From the NCBI GenBank assembly GCA_035548175.1, contig DASZTO010000030.1, forward strand, positions 1-29,120: a stretch of 29,120 bases of DNA, read 5' to 3'. Origin of the DNA: CALCHA01 sp035548175 (GTDB lineage: Bacteria; Planctomycetota; Phycisphaerae; WQYP01). The notes below the pieces were generated by a model, which saw only the letters and a program-made list of their open reading frames with translations, was not told where the DNA came from and did no database searches. Below, one piece after another: positions 7,553-14,573 of this stretch. Position 1 is the stretch's first letter; each line of letters opens with the position of its first letter. The position numbers and the translations under genes are program-made.

Positions 7553-8340
7553 AGCGAATAAGGCCCATGTCGATAACCAAATCAACCACGGAGAACACGG
7601 AGGGCACGGAGAAAGACCTGAAAAATTCTGAAGGCTCCGTGCTCTCCGCGTCCTCCGTGGTTTTGAAACCGGTTCCCCACAGACTCACCGCTCTCCTGCG
7701 CGGCCACGACAAAGGCACCGTCGCCATCACCTTCATGATCTCCCTCCCCATCCTCCTCACCATCATCGCCATCTTCGTCCAGTACGCCCTCATCGTGAAC
7801 GCCCAGCTCGTCGTCGATCGTGCCGTCCAATCCGCCGCCCGCACCGCCGTCACCGCCCTGCCCACCAACCCCGATGTCGACAATGTCGACGGCCCCGCCC
7901 TCATCCGCCGCAGCGCCTACCTCGCCCTCAGCCCCATCTCCCCCCTCGCCAAAGACGATGCCTCCCCCGACGGAACCGCCCTCGCCAACGCCTGGCAAAC
8001 CCTCGGCGCCAGCGAAACCAACGACAGCGGCCTCGCCAAACGCTACACCTACGCCGCCGCCGGCGCCACCGTTACCTGGCAACGCCTCGACGACAACGGC
8101 TCCCCCATCGCCGGCTACGACTGGCAACCCACCGACTACGCCCATTCCCGCGGCCAACGCATCCGCATCACCGTCACCTACCCCTTCCTCCTCACCGTCC
8201 CCGCCGTCAACCGCCTCATCGGCGGCAACGCCCAAATCGCCGGCGTCTCCGGCCGCATCCTCACCCTCTCCGCCACCACCGACGTCCAACTCTCCCACGG
8301 CCGCGAAGCCCAAACCGATACCAACGGCTGGCCCCAATAG
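7549..8340 (+). CDS. TadE-like pseudopilin with a repeat-derived N-terminal insert
   Basis: The 263-residue protein is a minor pilin-like subunit of the Tad system. Its start is well fixed: GGAGG ends 8-9 nt upstream and the ATG overlaps the tadV stop. The pilin-like core begins at HDKG (Gly56) followed by TVAIT, then the hydrophobic helix MISLPILLTIIAIFVQYALI and the TadE-typical NAQLVVDRAVQSAARTA. Position +5 is Thr61 rather than Glu. The remainder is a periplasmic domain of about 170 residues. Residues 12-38 (around TTENTEGTE and SVLSASSVV) are not protein family sequence: they are the in-frame translation of a dispersed hairpin repeat at 7584-7662. The unusually long leader of about 56 residues is therefore mostly an insertion that kept the frame. 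Confidence 0.88.
   Translation: MKRIRPMSITKSTTENTEGTEKDLKNSEGSVLSASSVVLKPVPHRLTALLRGHDKGTVAITFMISLPILLTIIAIFVQYALIVNAQLVVDRAVQSAARTAVTALPTNPDVDNVDGPALIRRSAYLALSPISPLAKDDASPDGTALANAWQTLGASETNDSGLAKRYTYAAAGATVTWQRLDDNGSPIAGYDWQPTDYAHSRGQRIRITVTYPFLLTVPAVNRLIGGNAQIAGVSGRILTLSATTDVQLSHGREAQTDTNGWPQ
7584..7662. repeat. 79-bp palindromic repeat inside a coding sequence
   Basis: The left arm 7584-7611 and right arm 7635-7662 are each 28 nt and complementary at 25 of 28 positions, with a 23-nt loop. The arms are built from the motif CACGGAG (left: ACCACGGAGAACACGGAG). Translation in the host frame gives STTENTEGTEK and SVLSASSVV. I associate this peptide pattern with a family of short interspersed repeats in planctomycete-like genomes; that link is from memory. 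It lies wholly inside the 5' part of the TadE-like gene. Confidence 0.9.
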
Positions 8341-8348
8341 GATCCACC

Positions 8349-10766
8349 ATGCGCTGGCTCCAAAAACTCCACGAAGACCGCGCAGGCGCCATCAGCGTCC
8401 TGGTCCTCCTCACCCTCTGGTGCCTCGTCGCCATCGTCGGCATGCTCTGGAACACCGCCGAATATTCCATGCGCCGCCAGGCCGTCCAATCCGCCGCCGA
8501 TTCCGCCGCCCACAGCGCCGCCACCTGGATGACCCGCGACGTCAACGCCGAAGCCGCCCAGAACATGATCATCGCCCAGGATGCCGCCGCCGAAGCCGTT
8601 TGGCGCGCTGTCCCCCCCACCGACGCCTCCATCAAACGCGAACTCACCTCCGAGCTCGCCCAGGCCACACGCCTCCTCGCCACCGGCGACCCCCAACTCG
8701 TGCAGCAGCGCAACACCCTCCAGCGTCTCCTCACCCAGGCCGATTCCGAATACGCCCAGACCCAGGACGCCCTCGCCCGCGTCATCGGCGATTCCGCCGG
8801 CCTCGACTTCCCCGACCCCACCGCCGCCGCCAAGTACCAGTTCACACTCCGCCAGGCCTCCGAAGCACTCCAATGGGTCAACGACACCTACATCAACGGC
8901 GGCCCCGCGAACTACGCCCAGCGCCCCGGTCCCCCCGGTCCCAACGGCGAAGGCCTCCGCCAGCTCGTCGCCAAGTTCGTCAATTCCCCCATGGACGCCC
9001 CCATGCTCCAGGCCATCATCGACAGCCTCCAGCAGCAACTCGCCGTCCTGTCCGCCTTCGAAGAGCGCACCGCCCCCGCCACCTCCCAACCCGTCGATGC
9101 TCAGATGCAATCCCACGAACAGCAGGTCTTCCAGGCCGAGCAGGATGTCGCCAGCCAACTTCCCGACGTCGTCGATCGCCAGCGCCAATCCCTCGCCGAT
9201 TTCCACCGCACGGACATCACCCTCGCCACCCCGCAGCGCCCCCTCGACGATCCCGACGGTTCGGCAAACGTCATCGCGCCCGTTGTCACCGCCGACGTCC
9301 CCGCCCCCGTCGAAGGCCACATCGATTCCATCCGCACCGAGTATCTCCCCGAAGCCATCGCCGCCGGCCTCAGCCCCATCGTCGAAATCGACCCCATCAA
9401 CCCCAACACCCTCGACAACCGCATCTGGCATCCCGACCTCGTCGCCCCCGTCCCCGCCGATGTCTCCACCCAATATCCCTCCATCGCCGGCAGCTTCCTC
9501 GTAAGCTGCAACGTCCCCGGCGGCTGGGGCCACTCCTGGGCATTCCCCATCGAGCATTACCTCACCAACCGCGTCTGGACCGACCAGGCCACCCTCAACG
9601 CCACCTACATGCAGCAGATCGATCTCCTCCGCCAGCAACTCGCCCAGAAACTCGCCGAGATGCGCGGCTTCGGCACCGACAACGTCCAGCCCCTCCCCCC
9701 ACGCCTGATCGATTCCCAGCTCGATCCCCAGGGCGTCCGCGAATCCATCCCCGTCCTCCCGCGCCTCACCGCCCCCGCCGGCGCCGACGCCGCCTACCGC
9801 TCCGAAGTCACCATCTACAACCAGCACGCCGGCAACTACACCTCGCGCGTCCGCGCCCTCGCCAACGCACTCAACGGTTTCGCCGCCTACTACGACCGCT
9901 TCACCCGCCCCTTCGCCGTCAACACCTGGGTCGGCCAGATTCGCGCCGCACGCACCACCGTCCTCGAAAACCTCGGCACCGCCAAACAATTCATGGTCCT
10001 CTCCACCTACGGCCTACGCCCCATCCCCGACTGGGCCCAGAACGGCATGCTCGCCAGCGCCACCGCCGCCGCGCGAGCGCAGATCATTTCCCAAAACATG
10101 ATCGGCGTCACCAACCAGGTCCTGAGCGCCCTCGTCCGCGCCGACCCCCAATCCCTCGGCGGCGGTTTCCTCGATAACGCCGGCAAACAGCAATACCTCC
10201 GCGCCATGTATAGCGGCCTCGCCGCACAGATCGCCCGCGAAGTCATCGAAGAAGCCGCCGATCAGGCCGCACCAGAAATCGCCGCCGAAATGGTCTCCCG
10301 CCCCTGGCCCTACGAAATCACCCCGCCCAATGATGTCGTCCCGCCCTCCCGTGGCATGGGCCGCGACGACCGCCTCTCCAGCTTCACCGTCCTCGCCGCC
10401 GCCCGAGAACTGCCCCAAACCGCCGCCAAGCCCCTCCTCACCACCATCTTCGGTGCCTCCCCCACCAAGCTCGTCGCCTTCGCCCAGGCCGAAACCTTCA
10501 ACTGGATGGAATTCAACGACTCCTACGGCGGCTCCGAACAATTTGATGTCGTCTCCCCCGTCCCCTACGACGGCGGCGAATTCATCGCCTGCCCCCGCGC
10601 CTGGCGACTCTCCACCGTCGGCGGATGGAGCTGGCAATCCAAACTCAGCCTCTCCGACGGCCTCCCCGACGCCCTCCAAAACAACCCCGACTTCGCCCAA
10701 TACTTCAACGACGCCGGCATCACCGGCACCGACCCCGATGCCCTCAACCAAGTCATGCTCCACTAA
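8349..10766 (+). CDS. Large TadG-like pilus protein
   Basis: The 805-residue protein starts like the TadE/TadG N-terminal domain: basic leader, RAG (Gly13), then AISVLVLLTLWCLVAIVG as the membrane helix. The characteristic RRQAVQSAADSAAHSAATW follows, matching the 'aDsAAlaaA' signature of the Tad N-terminal domain. Position +5 is Leu18, so it may not be processed like a pilin. The rest is a very large periplasmic region. It includes Gln-rich coiled-coil parts (about 95-150 and 215-290) and then apparently globular sequence. The usual TadG von Willebrand domain is not recognisable, since I see no MIDAS DxSxS motif. It begins 8 nt after the previous stop and ends 19 nt before the next start, so it is co-transcribed. 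Likely a pilus-tip or anchoring component. Confidence 0.8.
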   Translation: MRWLQKLHEDRAGAISVLVLLTLWCLVAIVGMLWNTAEYSMRRQAVQSAADSAAHSAATWMTRDVNAEAAQNMIIAQDAAAEAVWRAVPPTDASIKRELTSELAQATRLLATGDPQLVQQRNTLQRLLTQADSEYAQTQDALARVIGDSAGLDFPDPTAAAKYQFTLRQASEALQWVNDTYINGGPANYAQRPGPPGPNGEGLRQLVAKFVNSPMDAPMLQAIIDSLQQQLAVLSAFEERTAPATSQPVDAQMQSHEQQVFQAEQDVASQLPDVVDRQRQSLADFHRTDITLATPQRPLDDPDGSANVIAPVVTADVPAPVEGHIDSIRTEYLPEAIAAGLSPIVEIDPINPNTLDNRIWHPDLVAPVPADVSTQYPSIAGSFLVSCNVPGGWGHSWAFPIEHYLTNRVWTDQATLNATYMQQIDLLRQQLAQKLAEMRGFGTDNVQPLPPRLIDSQLDPQGVRESIPVLPRLTAPAGADAAYRSEVTIYNQHAGNYTSRVRALANALNGFAAYYDRFTRPFAVNTWVGQIRAARTTVLENLGTAKQFMVLSTYGLRPIPDWAQNGMLASATAAARAQIISQNMIGVTNQVLSALVRADPQSLGGGFLDNAGKQQYLRAMYSGLAAQIAREVIEEAADQAAPEIAAEMVSRPWPYEITPPNDVVPPSRGMGRDDRLSSFTVLAAARELPQTAAKPLLTTIFGASPTKLVAFAQAETFNWMEFNDSYGGSEQFDVVSPVPYDGGEFIACPRAWRLSTVGGWSWQSKLSLSDGLPDALQNNPDFAQYFNDAGITGTDPDALNQVMLH

Positions 10767-10785
10767 CCCCTTTCGAAGGCTCCTC

Positions 10786-11301
10786 ATGCCGCTCCCATCG
10801 CCCCGCCAGCGCCCGCTTCGCCCTTACCGCGGCACCGCCGAAATCGAGCTCATGCTCGTCATCCCCGTCCTGCTCACCATGCTCTTCCTCGTCGGCGCCA
10901 ACCTCAAACTCGGCGGCGCCCGCATCCGCAACGTCTTCAACGCCGAATCCGACGCCTACCGCGACGCCACCGTCGCCGCCTCCCCCGCCCTCGCCGACAA
11001 CCCCATCCTCGCTCCCACCGACGGCTTCAACAGCCTCCCCTACCAATCCGACCTCCCCACCCGCGTCCACATCTCCGCCAACCAATCCACCGCCACCCTC
11101 GCCCTCCAGGGTGCCGGCCGACCCACCACCCCCGTCACCCTCACCGACCAATCCGCCTTCATCGCCCCCGCCTGGGGCTACTCCGGTTACCCCGTCACAG
11201 CCGACACCCAACCCATGGCCGCCTGGTTCGACACCTACGCCTCCGAAGCCCGCAGCCAATACCAGGACCCCCTCGGCCTCGCCCCCTCCAGCCCCCCCTG
11301 A
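10786..11301 (+). CDS. TadE-like pseudopilin, last gene of the pilus operon
   Basis: The 171-residue protein has a short basic leader (RQRPLRPYRG, Gly16) and the pseudopilin cleavage motif TAEIEL with Glu21 at +5. The hydrophobic helix MLVIPVLLTMLFLVGANLKL follows. This is the best conserved processing site among the three TadE/TadG-like proteins of the operon. The remaining 130 residues are a small Pro/Thr/Ser-rich periplasmic domain. I chose the ATG at 10786 because GAAGG lies 6 nt upstream and because the leader length is normal; the frame is open further upstream only because it shadows the previous gene. It ends 71 nt before a convergent gene, marking the end of the plus-strand pilus operon. 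Confidence 0.82.
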   Translation: MPLPSPRQRPLRPYRGTAEIELMLVIPVLLTMLFLVGANLKLGGARIRNVFNAESDAYRDATVAASPALADNPILAPTDGFNSLPYQSDLPTRVHISANQSTATLALQGAGRPTTPVTLTDQSAFIAPAWGYSGYPVTADTQPMAAWFDTYASEARSQYQDPLGLAPSSPP

Positions 11302-11372
11302 AAACTCTCCACCCCCCGCCCCCCTCCCCAATTTCACCAATTGCACCAATACCCCAATTGAACCCGCCCCCC

Positions 11373-12059
11373 CTACCCCCCCCGATTCCCCTGCGACGCC
11401 ATTTTCGTCCGATCCGCCTCCATCTTGTCCTGCGCCGCCGTAAGCTTTTTCTGCGCGTCATCGCGCGCCTGTTTCAGCGACGCCAGCGTCGAGTCGCTCG
11501 CCCCATCCGCCGCGAACTTGTCCTTCATCGTCTTGAGCGCATTGCTCGCCGCCGCCAGCGTCTCCCGCGCCGTCTTGATCGTCGCATCGCCCGCCAGCGC
11601 CGATTGCTCCAGCGCATTGATCAGCGCATCCAGCCGATCCACTTCCTTGCTCGCCCCGGCGATATCCGCCGCGCTCGCCCCCCGATCCGTGAGATCCGCC
11701 GCTTTCGCCTTCGCCACCGCCAGCTTCGCCGATGCCTCCGTATACGCCGGGCTCTGCCGCAAAGTCTCCAGCACGCTGCGCCGCGTCGCCTCCAGGTTAT
11801 TCACCCCTTCGTCCACCGCCTTCTGCGCCGCCTTCAACTCCGGCGAATGCTCGAAATCCCGCAGCCGCTTCTCCGTCGCATCCGCCAGCGCTTTGCTCGC
11901 CGTGTCCAGCGCCCCCTGCGCCTGCGTGATCTGCTGCTGATCGGTCGTCAGCATGCGCTGCATCCGCGCCGCGGCAGGATTGCCCCCTCCCGCCGCCGCG
12001 CCCACGCACGCCAGCAACACGCCCGCAATCAACACCCTGCGCACGCAGCCGATCGACAT
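11373..12059 (-). CDS. Secreted coiled-coil protein of unknown function (paralogue B)
   Basis: The 228-residue protein has a signal peptide (CVRRVLIAGVLLACVGAA), possibly with a lipobox-like LLAC around Cys18, so it may be a lipoprotein. A long Ala/Lys/Asp-rich coiled coil follows. It is the counterpart of the protein at 5564-6202: the two share SPELKAAQKAV versus SPEYIAAQKAF, followed by similar spacing to QSPAY versus QPGY and a similar late segment (GDATIKTARETLAAA versus SDDNVKTADAALKKA). The start at 12059 has AGAGG about 7 nt upstream; a longer frame to 12230 runs through a dispersed repeat and is not credible. It is convergent with the pilus operon. Its function is unknown. Confidence 0.8.
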   Translation of the reverse strand: MSIGCVRRVLIAGVLLACVGAAAGGGNPAAARMQRMLTTDQQQITQAQGALDTASKALADATEKRLRDFEHSPELKAAQKAVDEGVNNLEATRRSVLETLRQSPAYTEASAKLAVAKAKAADLTDRGASAADIAGASKEVDRLDALINALEQSALAGDATIKTARETLAAASNALKTMKDKFAADGASDSTLASLKQARDDAQKKLTAAQDKMEADRTKMASQGNRGG

Positions 12060-12083
12060 TCCGGACCTCTGATCAACCCCGTG

Positions 12084-12103
12084 GCACGGGCGTCCCGGCC
12101 GTG
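12084..12103. repeat. GC-rich hairpin repeat, copy 2
   Basis: CACGGGCG (12085-12092) and CGGCCGTG (12096-12103) form the same hairpin as at 5418-5436, with one changed base in the right arm. It lies just upstream of the coiled-coil gene on the minus strand, in the 280-nt divergent gap before the response regulator. TATAAC at 12184-12189 is the only other promoter-like element I see in that gap, and no good -35 partner is evident. Confidence 0.65.
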
Positions 12104-12339
12104 TTCCTACCATCCAGAACGGTCCTCTTCCGGGGTGGATCAGAGTCCCGCTCCAATACTCTTTGGGAAAATGCGACAATGAGTATAACGCTTCACCCGG
12201 ACGCCGGTCGCATCTATGTTTCATGTCCATTTCATCATACCGGGCTACACTGGCCTTGAGCTTCCAACGCCCACGTCGGCTGCCACCATTCGCTCATCGT
12301 CGCCGCCGCCCATTTCTGCGACCCACGTGAAAGCCCCCT

Positions 12340-13026
12340 ATGCGCGTACTCATCGTCGAGGATTTCGCACCCTTGCGCGACGCCCTCATCCAGGGCCTCT
12401 CCGAAGCAGGCTTCGCCGTCGATGCCGCCGACAATGGCGAGTCCGGCCTCTGGAAAGCCCGCTCCAACGAATACGACGTCATCGTCCTCGACCTCATGCT
12501 CCCCCAGATCGATGGCCTCACCGTCCTCAAAACACTCCGCGCCGCCGGTTGCCCCGCACACATCCTCGTCCTCACCGCCAAAGACGCCCCCCAGGACCGC
12601 ATCCAGGGCCTCGACACCGGCGCGGATGACTACCTCGTCAAACCCTTCGTCTTCGGAGAACTCGTCGCCCGCGTCCGCGCCCTCGTACGCCGAAAATATG
12701 AAACCCATGGCACAACCATTAAAATCGCCGATCTCGAAATCGACCTCACACGCCGCGAAGTCCGCCGCGCTGGTCTCCTCGTCGAACTTTCCGGCCGCGA
12801 ATACGCCCTCCTCGAATACCTCGCCGCCAACGCCAACAAGGTCGTCTCGCGCACCGAAATCTGGCAACACGTCTACGACGCCAATGCCGCACTGGAGAGC
12901 AACGTGATCGACGTCTTCGTCGGACTCCTCAGAAAAAAAATCGAACGACCCGGACTCGTCCGCCTCCTCCATACCCGCCGCGGACAAGGCTACCTCCTGG
13001 CTGATCGCGGGGAGATCTATGAATGA
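12340..13026 (+). CDS. OmpR/PhoB-family response regulator
   Basis: The 228-residue protein is a two-domain DNA-binding response regulator. The receiver domain (1-115) has the acidic pair Glu7-Asp8, the phospho-acceptor Asp51 (VIVLDLMLPQIDG), Thr79 and Lys101 (DDYLVKPF). A winged-helix DNA-binding domain follows (about 128-222), with LSGREYALLEYLA, the recognition-helix region and the C-terminal hairpin TRRGQGYLLAD. It overlaps the sensor kinase gene by 4 nt (ATGA), so the pair is translationally coupled. The ribosome binding site is weak. An A8 tract at 12933-12940 encodes part of LRKKIER. Regulated genes are unknown; the neighbouring pilus locus is a candidate only by position. Confidence 0.93.
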   Translation: MRVLIVEDFAPLRDALIQGLSEAGFAVDAADNGESGLWKARSNEYDVIVLDLMLPQIDGLTVLKTLRAAGCPAHILVLTAKDAPQDRIQGLDTGADDYLVKPFVFGELVARVRALVRRKYETHGTTIKIADLEIDLTRREVRRAGLLVELSGREYALLEYLAANANKVVSRTEIWQHVYDANAALESNVIDVFVGLLRKKIERPGLVRLLHTRRGQGYLLADRGEIYE

Positions 13027-14483
13027 AGTCCCTGCGCGGCAGACTCCTCACCGGCACCACGCTCACCTGCGCCGCCGTCTTTCTCCTCCTGGGTCTCGCC
13101 CTCGACCTTCTCGCTCGCCACGAGCTGCTCGGAGCCTTTGACGACACCCTCCGCGCCAAAGCCGCCGCCATCGCCTCCATGGTCGAATGGCACGGCCGCC
13201 GCACCATCTTCGACCAGAACGCCGCCGCCATGTGGGAATTCTCCGCCCACGAGCGCCCCGAATACTTCGAAGTCTGGGTCGCCGCCAAACCCTTCGTCCG
13301 CTCCCCCTCCCTCCAAAATTCCGACCTCGCTCCCCTTCCCCCAAAATCCACCGTCGCCTGGACCACCCTCCCCGACGGCCGCCGCGGACGCCTCCTCACC
13401 ATGACCTTCCTCCCCGTCGTCGAGGAACGCCCAGACCCCGACCGCCGCAACCCCAACGCACAGCCCCCCGATCCGCCCGCCGCCGCCCTGGCCGTCGCCA
13501 AGGGCAGCGAAGACCTCGACCGCACCCTCGCCGACCTCCGCTGGGCCATGGCCGGCCTCTCCGCCGCCGGACTCGTACTCCTCGCCGGAGTCCTCGGCGT
13601 CGTCATCCACCGCGGAACCGCTTCCGTCGGACGCCTCTCCCGCGCCATCGCCGCCGTCGATGCCGCCAACCCCGCCACACGCCTCGCCGTCGCCGGGCTC
13701 CCCGACGAACTCGCTCCCGTCGTCGAACGCCTCAACGAGTTGCTCCAACGTCTCGCCGACGCACTCGAACGCGAACGCGCCTTCACCGCCGACGTCGCAC
13801 ACGAACTCCGCACCCCCCTCGCCGGCATCCGCGCCACCCTCGAAGTCTGCCGCACCCGCACCCGCGATCCCGCCGCCTATGAAACCGCCATCGATCGCAC
13901 CATGGACATCATCCTCCAGATGCAGTCCCTCGTGCAGAACATGCTCATGCTCGCCCGCGCGGAAGGCGGCGATCTCTCCCACGAAGCCGCCCTCGTCGAC
14001 CCCGCCGACCTTCTCAAAACCGCCTGGCGCGCCCTCGAAGATCATGCCCACGCCCGCAACATCCACGTCCGCTGGCACATCGACGACCGCCTCGCAGTCC
14101 GCGCCGACGAAGAACTCCTCCGCATCGTCCTGCGCAACCTCCTCGAAAATGCCGTCACCTACGCACCCGCCGGCGCCGCCATCGACATCGCCATCCAACA
14201 CCACGGCCCAGACGCCCGCCTCGCCATCACCAACGACGCACCCGCACTCTCCCCCGGCGACCTCCCCCACCTCTTCGAACGCTTCTGGCGCAAAGACTCC
14301 TCCCGCGCTCAACCCGCTCTCCACGCCGGCCTCGGCCTCAGCCTCTGCCGACGCCTCATCCACCTCATGGACGGCCAAATCTCCGCCGAACTCACACCCC
14401 CCGCCTCCTCCGAGCCCTCGCGCCTCACCCTCGCCCTCCACCTCCAACGGGTCACAATCCCCGCAGCCGCCACGACACCCTGA
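13023..14483 (+). CDS. Membrane sensor histidine kinase
   Basis: This 486-residue kinase is the partner of the preceding response regulator. Membrane helix 1 is at about 8-30 and helix 2 at about 178-198 (AGLVLLAGVLGVVIHRG). They enclose a periplasmic sensor region of about 145 residues resembling the QseC/PcoS-type kinase N-terminal domain (FDDTLRAKAAAIASMVEW). A HAMP-like linker precedes the HisKA domain, with the H box FTADVAHELRTPLAGIRA and phospho-acceptor His260. The ATPase domain has the N box LRNLLENAVTYAP, the F box HLFERFW and the G box GLGLSLCRRL. All catalytic motifs are intact. The signal is unknown; the sensor family includes metal and quorum-signal kinases, but no such resistance genes are nearby. 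Confidence 0.93.
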   Translation: MKSLRGRLLTGTTLTCAAVFLLLGLALDLLARHELLGAFDDTLRAKAAAIASMVEWHGRRTIFDQNAAAMWEFSAHERPEYFEVWVAAKPFVRSPSLQNSDLAPLPPKSTVAWTTLPDGRRGRLLTMTFLPVVEERPDPDRRNPNAQPPDPPAAALAVAKGSEDLDRTLADLRWAMAGLSAAGLVLLAGVLGVVIHRGTASVGRLSRAIAAVDAANPATRLAVAGLPDELAPVVERLNELLQRLADALERERAFTADVAHELRTPLAGIRATLEVCRTRTRDPAAYETAIDRTMDIILQMQSLVQNMLMLARAEGGDLSHEAALVDPADLLKTAWRALEDHAHARNIHVRWHIDDRLAVRADEELLRIVLRNLLENAVTYAPAGAAIDIAIQHHGPDARLAITNDAPALSPGDLPHLFERFWRKDSSRAQPALHAGLGLSLCRRLIHLMDGQISAELTPPASSEPSRLTLALHLQRVTIPAAATTP

Positions 14484-14499
14484 TTGCCAACTCACTCCA

Positions 14500-14573
14500 T
14501 TCGTGCGTATTTGTGCAAATTTGTGGACCGGTCCCCTTTCATGTCCTTCGTGCCTTTCGTGGCCATTTACGTC
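14500..14573. repeat. Dispersed cttcgtg-type repeat, copy 2, overlapping serS 3' end
   Basis: Between the convergent kinase and serS lies a block of short related units (TTCGTGCG, TTTGTGCAAATTTGTGG, CCTTCGTGCCTTTCGTGG) ending in the 19-nt TTTCGTGGCCATTTACGTC (14555-14573), exactly as at 4156-4174. It includes the 10-bp palindrome GGACCGGTCC (14525-14534). The serS stop codon (complement of 14567-14569) lies inside the repeat. Confidence 0.75.

Noticed and set aside
12060..12230. Longer start for the minus-strand coiled-coil gene
   Set aside because: The extension reads through the dispersed hairpin repeat and places the signal peptide internally; the ATG at 12059 has a good ribosome binding site.
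12216..12629. Arg/Pro-rich frame across the response regulator start
   Set aside because: It is out of frame with the clear OmpR-family gene and has a low-complexity composition.
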